Shown piece by piece: positions 1-7,658 of a stretch of DNA of 64,000 nt. The stretch's first letter is position 1, and the number at the start of each line of letters is the position of its first letter. A program made the translations under genes and the position numbers. Below the pieces are notes generated by a model that was not told the origin of the DNA, ran no database searches, and saw only the letters and a program-made list of their open reading frames with translations. This stretch comes from JAEYZS01 sp964469265 (GTDB lineage Bacteria > Bdellovibrionota > Bdellovibrionia > Bdellovibrionales > JAEYZS01): contig CAYXYF010000002.1 of assembly GCA_964469265.1 (NCBI GenBank), positions 1 to 64,000 on the forward strand. The letters are read 5' to 3'.

Positions 1-55
1 CGCAGGGAGGGAGCGTGAAGCGACCGACCGTAGTAGCCGAGTCTCTCCGGACGCG
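1..55. repeat. 55-bp direct repeat, copy 1
   Basis: The first 55 bases of the window recur exactly at 207-261. The identity ends at base 55 (next base c here, g after copy 2). The left limit cannot be judged because it is the window edge. The length equals that of the duplicated block around the N gap at 10268-10367, so this may be the edge of a contig that was broken at a repeat. Confidence 0.85.
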
Positions 56-139
56 CCAAATTTCAAAAACCGTCCTTCGCACTAAAATCAGACTTAGTAA
101 AAAACGAGATAGACTCGAAGCAAGGGAGCGACCTGCGGT

Positions 140-187
140 CAATGCGCAAGCATTGAGTGCAGGGCGAAAAGGCACGATGCCTTTTCG
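140..187. repeat. two adjacent perfect hairpins in a GC-rich non-coding stretch
   Basis: Positions 1-388 hold no gene I can support. Within them, caatgc-gcaa-gcattg (140-155) forms a 6-bp stem with a GCAA tetraloop. At 165-187, cgaaaaggca and tgccttttcg form a 10-bp stem with a 3-base loop. Both lie between the two 55-bp repeats. The stretch looks like an intergenic repeat element or a structured RNA. Open frames across it have atypical, Arg-rich translations and look spurious. Confidence 0.6.
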
Positions 188-206
188 AGCGACCGCGGGG
201 AGGCTA

Positions 207-261
207 CGCAGGGAGGGAGCGTGAAGCGACCGACCGTAGTAGCCGAGTCTCTCCGGACGCG
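207..261. repeat. 55-bp direct repeat, copy 2
   Basis: This is an exact second copy of bases 1-55. It lies 128 bp upstream of the start of the beta-barrel gene at 389. Confidence 0.85.
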
Positions 262-388
262 GAAATATTCCAGTTTCCTTGGCATATTACCCCCGTTCTA
301 GCCGCTCTTTACCGCACTGACGTGGTTTCTCTAGGCCTTATCCTTGCAGAGTTAGATCGTAATATAAACCAACCCCTAGGAGTCCAAT

Positions 389-958
389 ATGAAATTATTC
401 ATAACAACGTTTGCTATCTCCACGGCACTCTTATTTTCTCACACGGGCTGGAGTGCCCCTGACTCTTCCGTATCAGCAACTTTCCCAAAGCTCCAAAGAG
501 CTAGCGCAGATCAAATGCGTCCGCACATTGGCCTGCAACTTGGCTATGCAGAACCAAACACATCTTTTGACGGCACAGTAAATTATGGAATTGAAGTGGG
601 TTTCCAACCATATGTCCCATTAGCTGCTGCAGTTGAGCTCTCAACTTTTGACACTGGCACTGATGGTGACTTTAGAAGAACTCAACTTATGGCAAAGGGA
701 ACTTACAATTTTGGAGGACCATTCCCGATCATTAAACACAGCTTTGTTGGCGCGGCAGTGGGTTCTGTTTTTGACGTTTCCGCTGAGAGCGAAACCAACA
801 TGGGCATTAAGTTTCTTGCAGGAGTAGACGTTCCGCTGACTCGAAACAATGTCTCTCGAAGCAATTCCTTCTCGCTTGGAGCAGCTGCAAACTACCTCAC
901 CGTATTTAACGCGGCAGATTCGTTTTTAATCAATGGCCAATTGAAGTATTGGTTCTAA
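389..958 (+). CDS. small outer-membrane beta-barrel protein
   Basis: This 189-residue protein starts with a clear Sec signal peptide (about residues 1-22, ending in GWSA). The mature part has alternating hydrophobic and polar strands rich in Gly, Tyr and Phe, such as IGLQLGYAEP and YGIEVGFQPYVP, and it ends in KYWF. A terminal Phe is the usual C-terminal signal of outer-membrane barrels. The size and pattern resemble OmpA/OmpW-like 8-stranded barrels, but no specific family is assigned. The start is supported by AGGAG at 378-382, six bases before the ATG. The gene stands alone and ends at a bidirectional hairpin shared with the opposing gene. Substrate and role are unknown. Confidence 0.75.
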   Translation: MKLFITTFAISTALLFSHTGWSAPDSSVSATFPKLQRASADQMRPHIGLQLGYAEPNTSFDGTVNYGIEVGFQPYVPLAAAVELSTFDTGTDGDFRRTQLMAKGTYNFGGPFPIIKHSFVGAAVGSVFDVSAESETNMGIKFLAGVDVPLTRNNVSRSNSFSLGAAANYLTVFNAADSFLINGQLKYWF

Positions 959-973
959 AAACACTCAGTGTCT

Positions 974-1004
974 AAAGAGCAGAGGCTAATCGCCTTTGCT
1001 CTTT
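974..1004. terminator. bidirectional terminator hairpin
   Basis: The arms aaagagcagaggc (974-986) and gcctttgctcttt (992-1004) pair over 13 positions with one G-T pair around a 5-base loop. The hairpin lies between the convergent barrel and NYN-domain genes and overlaps the stop codon of the latter. Confidence 0.7.
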
Positions 1005-1528
1005 ATGACGTAATCACTTGTTAATGGAAAGTAAAAGTCACAGGCTTCTTTCACTTCAGGAGAAGTGCTCTCTGGCCAAGACCAAATCTCTACACGGCAA
1101 CCACGAGATCTTAAGTACCACATTAGCGGGAGAAAATCTTTATCGCCCCCAAGAATAATCGCAACGTCAACTTTTTCGGCTAACGTGACAGCGTCGATAA
1201 TTAAAAAGCTATCCGCGTTTTTCTGAGGACGTCTTATCTCTCCACCCAGAGATGACCAGAAGGACACAAAACTTTCAGAGATTTCTTTATAGATGGGTTT
1301 GTAATAAAGGATTCTCGTGATTTCACGGTCTCCAACTTTTGAAAGTATTTTTTTATAATCAGATCGTCCCTCATGATATTTCAAACCGCTCATTTCGATA
1401 TTTTCAGCATCAACAAAGATGGCAACTTTTTGAAAGACCAGCTGTTTATGTCGATCAGACTCGTGGCGATCCACCACTGGATTTTTTTTTGTTTTTGCAG
1501 GCTCTTTGGCGCTACTCTTTTTACGCAT
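986..1528 (-). CDS. NYN-domain (LabA/DUF88-like) putative ribonuclease
   Basis: The 180-residue protein has a basic N-terminal tail (about 1-30) followed by a PIN-like NYN domain. The motif IFVDAENI (residues 37-44) holds the first conserved Asp (D40) and Asn (N43). A later block, VAIILGGDKDFLPL, carries the conserved acidic residues of the metal-binding site. NYN proteins such as LabA and human MARF1 are RNases or are suspected of RNA processing; the substrate here is unknown. The SD is weak (GGAA before the ATG). The gene is divergent from fur across about 157 bp and convergent with the barrel gene. Its length fits single-domain NYN proteins. Confidence 0.8.
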   Translation of the reverse strand: MRKKSSAKEPAKTKKNPVVDRHESDRHKQLVFQKVAIFVDAENIEMSGLKYHEGRSDYKKILSKVGDREITRILYYKPIYKEISESFVSFWSSLGGEIRRPQKNADSFLIIDAVTLAEKVDVAIILGGDKDFLPLMWYLRSRGCRVEIWSWPESTSPEVKEACDFYFPLTSDYVIKSKGD

Positions 1529-1667
1529 AATAAAATTTCCTCTATTTATTTTTTATCGTATCAGCAATTCCTTAGTATTTTCAAATAATTAAAATCGAAA
1601 GTTACTATAAAAATTTGGTAATATACGCGGTACCTACGAGATTTTTATTGCCTTAATGGATTCATAC

Positions 1668-1682
1668 TGATAATCATTCTCA
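1668..1682. promoter_or_regulatory. Fur box overlapping the fur start region
   Basis: TGATAATCATTCTCA matches the 7-1-7 Fur inverted repeat (TGATAAT-n-ATTATCA) with a single mismatch. It ends three bases before the ATG of the fur-family gene at 1686. GATAAT within it could also serve as a -10 element. A repressor bound here would cover both the promoter and the translation start, which predicts autoregulation. Confidence 0.72.
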
Positions 1683-1685
1683 ACT

Positions 1686-2210
1686 ATGCCAACTAAATTA
1701 CATTTCCAGAAAAAAGACGCTCCCACAGACCCACAACATCTAAAAAAGATAATTCGAAGTATCGGTGTTAAGGTCACCGACCAGCGCATGCTAATCCTCG
1801 AAGAGATTTTAACAGGAAACGATCACATCACTGCGCAAGAGCTTTTTGAAAATGTAAAACTAAGAAACTCTGAGGTTGGCTTTGCTACCGTCTATCGTTT
1901 TCTTAGAACATTAACAGATCATCAAGTGCTCTCTGAAGTACGGATGCAAGGACTTCCCGCGCGTTACGAGTGGGCAAACAAAGAGCACCATGATCACATC
2001 ACATGCACCACTTGTGGTAAGATTGATGAGTTTGAAAGTGATGAGATTGAAGAACTTCAATTGCAAATGGCAAAGAAGTTAGGCTACGAGATGACTCACC
2101 ATATTCTAGAGTTGTTCGGAGTTTGCGCTGACTGCAGACGTGATTCAGCGGGTACTGTTATTGAGCTTGCTGAAGGGATTCAGGTGAATCCATTGTCTCG
2201 TAATAATTAG
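1686..2210 (+). CDS. fur: Fur-family metal-dependent transcription repressor
   Basis: This 174-residue protein has the Fur architecture. An N-terminal winged helix (about residues 15-95) includes a recognition-helix segment around VGFATVYRFLRTL. A C-terminal dimerisation and metal domain follows, with HHDH then CTTCGK, and later GVCADC, giving the two CxxC pairs of the structural zinc site. The HHDH signature fits Fur better than Zur, and a Fur box lies directly upstream, but PerR is not excluded. The N-terminus is somewhat longer than in the E. coli protein. No Shine-Dalgarno sequence precedes the ATG, so a leaderless or nearly leaderless mRNA is possible. No other ATG fits in frame upstream. 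Confidence 0.88.
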   Translation: MPTKLHFQKKDAPTDPQHLKKIIRSIGVKVTDQRMLILEEILTGNDHITAQELFENVKLRNSEVGFATVYRFLRTLTDHQVLSEVRMQGLPARYEWANKEHHDHITCTTCGKIDEFESDEIEELQLQMAKKLGYEMTHHILELFGVCADCRRDSAGTVIELAEGIQVNPLSRNN

Positions 2211-2469
2211 TAAAACTGTCGAACACACTTCCAATTATGAAAAAAATTTCTGAAACCGCCGTCTCTGATTGTTAAATAAACGACACAATCTACACATTTC
2301 AGGGTGATCGCGGCCCAAGTTTTCGCAAAGAATTCAAGTAGTTACATCGTATTTTCGTGACCTGCGATTGTATTATAAACGTTGCGGTATCAACTAATAG
2401 TGTTTAATTTACGCACACAACTAAATTGTCTCCAGATAGTTTTTACCAAGCGCGATAAAGAGGAAGGTC

Positions 2470-5058
2470 TTGAAAAATTTTAATCTCAATATGTCTGACA
2501 CATTCTTAAGCAAAATTAAGTTTGTGTTTTTTCTCGTTACCATCATCCTCATGGTAAATATTCCTATTTTTCACAACAATATAAACTCTCTTGAAGAAAA
2601 CGAACTTGCCGTTCGTCAAACATACGATCTTATCCAGCATATCGAGCATCTGGTTTCACTTACAAAGGATGTTGAAACCAATCAGCGGGGGTTTCTCTTA
2701 ACTGCGCAAATTGAATACCTTGAATCTTACCAACGCGCAAAAGACGAACTCACCATCGGTTTAGAAAAACTAAAAGTCCTTGAAGAAAGCAGACCTTATC
2801 TGCAACCAGATTTAAATTATCTGGTCACGATGATTCGTGAAAAAGTAAGTGGCCTTGATCAAAAGATCACAAACTTCACTCCTGCGGAAGCCGATGCCGA
2901 CACTCCCACTCAAACTCTTGAAGACTTAGGAAAGGCAGAGATGGATGAGATTCGAGTGGTGGCATCAAACCTTGTTCGTAATGAAAGGTACAACCTTGAC
3001 CATCGCAAAAACATTGCCCAACAACAATTTCGATTCTTAGTTTGGTCACTCTACCTGATCACGATTCTAGATGTGGTTGTGGTGCTTGTTGCTTATCACT
3101 TCTTCAAACGAGAGATCGAGAAACGGCATTCTCTGACTGAATCCCTTAAGCATAGTGAAGAGCAAATGCGCCTTCTGTCAGAGAACATTCCACAACTCGT
3201 ATGGATTACAACCGCCGACGGCGGATTTGTTTATTCAAACTCAAGGTGGTCTGAACTCACTGGTGTGGCCACTGAAGATACCATGGGCTGGGGATGGACA
3301 AACATCATTCACCCCGATGACGTGGAAGGAACTAAGATCGCTTGGATCAATGCTCTTAAAACGGGCGAACCCTATTCTATGGAATACCGCTTAAGGGTAA
3401 AGAGTGGTGAATACAGATGGCAGCTGGTCGGCGCAACCCCCCTTAGAAATTCCAATGGTGATATCGTCCAATGGATTGGTACGTCCACAGACATTCAAGA
3501 TTATAAAATGGCGCTTGAAGATCTCAGAATCAGTGAGGCAAAATTTAGAAAGTTTGTGGACTCTGACGTGATCGGTGTTGTTTTCTTTGATATCGATGGC
3601 TACGTGACTGATGTCAACGATGCCTACTTAAACCTCATAGGTATCGAGAGACAAAGTTATCTTGAAAATGGACTCTGCCTTTTTGACACCGTTGATCCCG
3701 AAGTTCGCGTAGCAGTTAAAAAAGATATGGGCACTCTTATTTCGTCATCACAAATTCTTCGATGTGAAAAAGAATTTATTCGCCCCGACGGAACCAGAGT
3801 AGCAACAATGTTTGGAGCTGTGAATTGTGAAAGTGATGATGGTCGAACCGTCGGTATGGCATTTGCGATTGATCTGAGTGAACGCAAAAAAGCTGAAGAG
3901 GCTGTTGCAAAAGCCAATCGTGCAAAAACTCAGTTCTTAGCAACAATGAGTCACGAGATCAGAACTCCCCTCGGAGTGATATCTGGATTTACTGATCTTG
4001 CCCTAGAGACCCAAAGCGAAGCCGAACGCAACAATGCACTTTTAAGAATTAAAAAGAATTCGGCCCTTCTTAATGGACTAGTTAACGATATCTTGGACCT
4101 CTCTAAAATTGAGGCCAATAAGCTTGAAACGGAAATCACAGAGATACATACGCTCAAGTTTCTTAACGAGCTCTCAGACAGTATGTCTTTGCAAGCAAAC
4201 GAGAAAGGACTTCAACTGTTGGTTTCTGCTGAAACCAATGTGCCGAATATCATAAAAAGTGATGAGCTCAGGTTAAGACAAATTCTTTATAACATTGTCG
4301 GAAACGCTATTAAATTTACAGAGCGCGGACAGGTCACCCTCACCGTAAGTTACGACGCTAAAAATAATCCCGACGATCCTAAGGTCGCCTTCCGAGTCTC
4401 AGATACAGGAATTGGGATCACTGATGAACAATCTAAAAAATTATTTAAAGCCTTCTCTCAGGCGGATGGATCAACGACACGTAAGTATGGCGGGACGGGT
4501 CTTGGCCTTGTCTTATCTAAAAAATTAGCACAAACATTAGGAGGCGATTTGAAACTCATCAGCAGCGAACCAGGAAAAGGAAGTACATTTGAACTTGTTA
4601 TCTCCCCTGGAGATACCGAACAAAGTACAATTGTTATTCATAAAAGCGGTGATCCTAAAGAGCAGATACCTACGGAACTTACCAACCTCAAAATCCTCGT
4701 TGTGGAAGACTCTCCTGACATTCAAATTCTCGTTGCTAATTATCTTAACGCGGCCAATGCCGAAATTGAGTTTGCAAACAACGGCCAAGAAGGGGTTGAG
4801 AAAGCCCTGCAAGGCAACTGCGACATTGTTCTCATGGATATATCAATGCCCGTTCTTGATGGTTTTGAGGCCACACGTATTCTTCGGACAAAAGACTTTT
4901 CCAAACCTATTATTGCAATGTCAGCACACGCGATGAAAGAGGAGCGGTCCAAGGCCCTTAAAATGGGTTTTAATGACTATTTGACTAAGCCAATGAATAG
5001 ACAGCTACTCATTGAGAAACTCTCCTTCTATGGAAGAAACCTCAACTTTATTCACTGA
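2470..5058 (+). CDS. CHASE3 hybrid sensor histidine kinase with receiver domain
   Basis: This 862-residue inner-membrane hybrid kinase starts at TTG, preceded by GAGG six bases upstream. Order: TM1 (about 16-34), periplasmic CHASE3 sensor (about 35-185, with the typical ETNQRGFLLT at 69-78), TM2 (about 188-212), PAS (228-345, with a PAC-type end), a second PAS (355-475), HisKA with phospho-acceptor H495 in SHEIRTPL, HATPase with DTGIG and GGTGLGL, and a C-terminal receiver (about 742-858) with predicted phospho-Asp D790 in VLMDISMP. Hybrid kinases of this build usually pass phosphate to a separate Hpt protein. No Hpt or output regulator lies next to it, so it is an orphan and its signal is unknown. 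Confidence 0.9.
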   Translation: MKNFNLNMSDTFLSKIKFVFFLVTIILMVNIPIFHNNINSLEENELAVRQTYDLIQHIEHLVSLTKDVETNQRGFLLTAQIEYLESYQRAKDELTIGLEKLKVLEESRPYLQPDLNYLVTMIREKVSGLDQKITNFTPAEADADTPTQTLEDLGKAEMDEIRVVASNLVRNERYNLDHRKNIAQQQFRFLVWSLYLITILDVVVVLVAYHFFKREIEKRHSLTESLKHSEEQMRLLSENIPQLVWITTADGGFVYSNSRWSELTGVATEDTMGWGWTNIIHPDDVEGTKIAWINALKTGEPYSMEYRLRVKSGEYRWQLVGATPLRNSNGDIVQWIGTSTDIQDYKMALEDLRISEAKFRKFVDSDVIGVVFFDIDGYVTDVNDAYLNLIGIERQSYLENGLCLFDTVDPEVRVAVKKDMGTLISSSQILRCEKEFIRPDGTRVATMFGAVNCESDDGRTVGMAFAIDLSERKKAEEAVAKANRAKTQFLATMSHEIRTPLGVISGFTDLALETQSEAERNNALLRIKKNSALLNGLVNDILDLSKIEANKLETEITEIHTLKFLNELSDSMSLQANEKGLQLLVSAETNVPNIIKSDELRLRQILYNIVGNAIKFTERGQVTLTVSYDAKNNPDDPKVAFRVSDTGIGITDEQSKKLFKAFSQADGSTTRKYGGTGLGLVLSKKLAQTLGGDLKLISSEPGKGSTFELVISPGDTEQSTIVIHKSGDPKEQIPTELTNLKILVVEDSPDIQILVANYLNAANAEIEFANNGQEGVEKALQGNCDIVLMDISMPVLDGFEATRILRTKDFSKPIIAMSAHAMKEERSKALKMGFNDYLTKPMNRQLLIEKLSFYGRNLNFIH

Positions 5059-5061
5059 TTT

Positions 5062-5466
5062 TTAGTAGCTTAAGATTCTTTTAGAAGGGTCTTCTTCTTT
5101 GTGATGGTAGGCCGTTATAACGGTTTTGATATTTCCACGAACAGTAAAGTCACCTACGACCTTGATTTCCCAAGGGTCTAATAACTCCACAAGGTCTGAC
5201 ATAATTCCGTTTGTGACATCCTCATGGAATACATTTTGGTTGCGGAAGCCATTGATATAAAGCTTTAAAGACTTCAGCTCCACACACTTTTTGTCAGGAA
5301 CATAACTGATGTAAAGGGTTGCAAAGTCTGGAAACCCACTGCGCGGACAAAGGCAAGTAAACTCTGGACAAGTAAAATCGATTTTGTAACGGCGGTCCTG
5401 AGTCCGATTATCGAAGGACTCTAATTTGTTTTCTTCAATAGCGATTGTTCCGTACTTCTTTTCCAT
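5062..5466 (-). CDS. queF: NADPH-dependent preQ0 reductase (7-cyano-7-deazaguanine reductase)
   Basis: QueF reduces the nitrile of preQ0 to preQ1 in queuosine tRNA biosynthesis, in the cytoplasm. This 134-residue copy is the short, single-domain (YkvM-type) form. It has the catalytic Cys (C40 in CLCPRSGFPDFA), the Asp seven residues later (D47), and the substrate and NADPH block ELKSLKLYINGFRNQNVFHE. The Cys-Asp spacing matches that of B. subtilis QueF. AGGA precedes the ATG. No other queuosine gene is in the window. It ends four bases from the convergent histidine kinase gene and is divergent from iscS. Confidence 0.93.
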   Translation of the reverse strand: MEKKYGTIAIEENKLESFDNRTQDRRYKIDFTCPEFTCLCPRSGFPDFATLYISYVPDKKCVELKSLKLYINGFRNQNVFHEDVTNGIMSDLVELLDPWEIKVVGDFTVRGNIKTVITAYHHKEEDPSKRILSY

Positions 5467-5562
5467 AGCGTAATTTCCTTTTTAGGCAATCTAGTGGGTG
5501 TTTGATTTAAAGTCAAAACCTATGGTACGCTCTAAACACCCCACCAATTATAGGGATACCTT

Positions 5563-6756
5563 ATGGAATCAAAAAATGTAAAAAAACCAATCTATCTGGA
5601 TAACAACTCCACGACACCAATGGACCCCCAGGTATTTGAGAAAATGATTCCGTTTTTTACTGAAAATTTTGGAAATGCTTCTTCAAAAACTCACCAATAT
5701 GGTTGGGATTCCGACATGGCCGTCGAGACGGCAAGAAAGAAAATCGCTCAAACCATTGGTTGTCTTCCGAAGGAAATCTTTTTTACAAGCGGCGGTACAG
5801 AGGCCAACAACCTAGCAATCCATGGTCTCGTAAACTATTTTAAGAAAAACTATCCTGATGAGCCTATCCACATTATTACTGGAAAAACTGAACACAAATC
5901 CGTAGCACAAATTATTGAAGAGCTTTCAAACAACGGAGCCATCGAGGTGACCTGGCTTGAATGTGACTCTTACGGAAGAGTTTCCTTAGAGCAGATTCAA
6001 CAAGCCCTCAAACCTGAAACCAAACTCGTTAGCCTGATTTTTGGCAATAACGAGATTGGAACCATTAACCCCATTAAAGAGATCGGAACATTTTTAACTT
6101 CTCAAGGGGTCACTTTTCATACAGACGCAGTCCAGGCTTACGGGCAACTGCCCATCGACGTTCAGGCTTTAAATATTGATCTTATGACGCTGTCATCGCA
6201 CAAAATATATGGACCAAAAGGAGTGGGTGCTCTATTTGTACGGCAAGCTCCTCGGCGCGTAAGGCTTTCGCCCATTCTTTTAGGTGGTGGGCAAGAAAAA
6301 GAGCTTCGTCCTGGCACACTGAATGTTCCTGCTATTGTGGGCTTCGGAGAGGCTGCGGAGATCTCCCATAAAGAGCTCAAAGAGACATCTCACAGGGTCC
6401 AGCGCTATCGAGACCAAATGCTCTTAGAACTTCTTAAAATCCCCTTTGCAGAGCTTAACGGACATCCTATAAACCGACTACCAAATAACATTAGCATCAC
6501 CTTCACAGGGATTTCAAATTCTCAACTTATGATGGCCCTAAAAGATCTTGCCATCTCGACAGGCTCAGCCTGCACAACGGGTTCGACTGAACCTAGCCAC
6601 GTATTAAAAGCTTTGGGCCTCTCGGATGAGAAGTGTATGTCTACTATTCGGATTGGACTTGGGAAGTTTACGACAGAAGAAGAAGTTTTAACGGCAACTC
6701 AGAAAATTAGAAACGCCGCCATCAATTTAAAAGAGCGTTCAGTCTACCCGAAGTAG
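5563..6756 (+). CDS. iscS: cysteine desulfurase, IscS/NifS type
   Basis: This PLP enzyme takes sulfur from L-cysteine as a protein persulfide for Fe-S clusters and thio-modified tRNA. The 397 residues are normal for group I desulfurases. K214 in SSHKIYGPKG is the PLP lysine, HTDAVQAYGQ contributes cofactor ligands, and C337 in STGSACTTGSTEPSHVL is the persulfide cysteine within the flexible loop typical of IscS rather than SufS. An IscA-like gene lies 548 bp downstream in the same direction, separated by a gene on the other strand. No IscU, HscA/B or IscR is seen in the window. It ends inside a strong hairpin terminator. Confidence 0.9.
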   Translation: MESKNVKKPIYLDNNSTTPMDPQVFEKMIPFFTENFGNASSKTHQYGWDSDMAVETARKKIAQTIGCLPKEIFFTSGGTEANNLAIHGLVNYFKKNYPDEPIHIITGKTEHKSVAQIIEELSNNGAIEVTWLECDSYGRVSLEQIQQALKPETKLVSLIFGNNEIGTINPIKEIGTFLTSQGVTFHTDAVQAYGQLPIDVQALNIDLMTLSSHKIYGPKGVGALFVRQAPRRVRLSPILLGGGQEKELRPGTLNVPAIVGFGEAAEISHKELKETSHRVQRYRDQMLLELLKIPFAELNGHPINRLPNNISITFTGISNSQLMMALKDLAISTGSACTTGSTEPSHVLKALGLSDEKCMSTIRIGLGKFTTEEEVLTATQKIRNAAINLKERSVYPK

Positions 6757-6766
6757 GTAGACTGAA
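6738..6766. terminator. bidirectional terminator hairpin after iscS
   Basis: TTCAGTCTACC (6738-6748) and GGTAGACTGAA (6756-6766) form a perfect 11-bp stem with a 7-base loop. It overlaps the end of iscS and is followed by a T-rich stretch. It lies between convergent genes. Confidence 0.8.
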
Positions 6767-6782
6767 GCCTTAGCTTTTTAGA

Positions 6783-7145
6783 TTATTTTGCTCTCTGACA
6801 AGCTTGGATTGCAACTTCAGGCGCAACCGAAGTGATGAGGAGTTTGTTTTTCCCAGCTAGAGTGTAGATGGTATGGTTGCCACCGCTAACAATCTCAACG
6901 CTATTCTTTGAGCAGCTTGAGCCCCTTGGAGCCTCACCGATAACAAATGTTTTATTACTTCTTTGATTCCCAACAGTAGTATTACGTAATAAATACTGCT
7001 CTCCTTGAGTGGTGATAGATCGCAATCCCACATACGAAGGAGTATCAGAGTCTGCATTACAAACCCAGCTTCCTGTCAAATTAGGGCATGCAAATGCTGT
7101 TGTGCCAGTCAGAACAAATAATGATGCAACTAAGATATTCTTCAT
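6783..7145 (-). CDS. small secreted protein of unknown function
   Basis: This 120-residue protein has a good Sec signal peptide (residues 1-19, ending TAFA before CPNLTGSWVC). The mature part begins with NLTGSW, a phrase common at the start of lipocalin-like or META-like periplasmic barrels. It holds four Cys (in CPNLTGSWVC, SSCSK and QACQ), which could form two disulfides in the periplasm. I do not recognise a family. The gene is convergent with iscS, and about 160 bp separates its start from the IscA-like gene. Expression is probably from its own promoter. Confidence 0.65.
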   Translation of the reverse strand: MKNILVASLFVLTGTTAFACPNLTGSWVCNADSDTPSYVGLRSITTQGEQYLLRNTTVGNQRSNKTFVIGEAPRGSSCSKNSVEIVSGGNHTIYTLAGKNKLLITSVAPEVAIQACQRAK

Positions 7146-7291
7146 ATTTAATCCTCTTTTCTTAAATATCTGTTACTAGTAGGGAACTTTTTAACATAGC
7201 AGGGGGAAACTTTCGAACAAAACCGCCAAATCTTTGCCAAACCCATAAAAAATACAGGAACTGTCTACTTCCCTAACACCGCGAGATCTGC

Positions 7292-7297
7292 TAGTAT
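7292..7297 (+). promoter_or_regulatory. candidate -10 element of a leaderless transcript
   Basis: TAGTAT (7292-7297) matches the TAnnnT pattern and ends 7 bases before the ATG at 7305. There is no Shine-Dalgarno sequence in between, so transcription would begin at or next to the start codon. No convincing -35 element is visible. This is a prediction only. Confidence 0.35.
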
Positions 7298-7304
7298 CAG
7301 CTCT

Positions 7305-7628
7305 ATGATTCATATAAGTGAAAATGCAGCTAAGCAAATAAACCATTTGAAGACTCAAGAAACCCACCCTGATGCCTTCCTTCGCGTTCAAGTTGTGGGC
7401 GGTGGATGCTCGGGTCTTTCATACAAGTTAAACTTCGACTCAGAGATGAAAGAAAATGATAAGACCTTTGAGGACCATGGCGTAAAAGTTGTCATCGATT
7501 CAAAAAGCTATCTTTATCTTCTCGGGACAACCTTAGACTTTGAAGGTGGACTCAACGGCAAAGGTTTTAGTTTCACTAATCCTAATGCGAAAAAGTCTTG
7601 CGGTTGCGGCTCGTCTTTCGCAGTATAG
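7305..7628 (+). CDS. erpA: IscA/ErpA-type iron-sulfur carrier protein
   Basis: A-type carriers deliver Fe-S clusters to apo-proteins. The 107 residues form one HesB/IscA domain with the three invariant cysteines: one in GGGCSGLSY and two in the C-terminal CGCGSSF. It opens with MIHISENAAKQI, as is usual for the family. It probably works with the IscS-type desulfurase encoded just upstream. The subtype (IscA, ErpA or SufA) cannot be decided from sequence alone, so the symbol is tentative. No Shine-Dalgarno is seen before the ATG. It may be cotranscribed with the KAS III gene 30 bp downstream. Confidence 0.88.
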   Translation: MIHISENAAKQINHLKTQETHPDAFLRVQVVGGGCSGLSYKLNFDSEMKENDKTFEDHGVKVVIDSKSYLYLLGTTLDFEGGLNGKGFSFTNPNAKKSCGCGSSFAV

Positions 7629-7658
7629 AATCAGTAGTTCTAGCAAAAGGGGTAAGTG

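Noticed and set aside
15..462. Two overlapping open frames before the barrel gene.
   Set aside because: They run through direct repeats and hairpins, encode Arg-rich atypical sequence, have no convincing RBS, and the second overlaps the barrel gene's signal sequence.
5467..5562. preQ1 riboswitch before queF.
   Set aside because: On the minus strand a GGTTTT ... ACACCC ... A-rich order is faintly similar, but the stem P1 pairing and conserved loop bases do not fit the consensus. A covariance search would decide.
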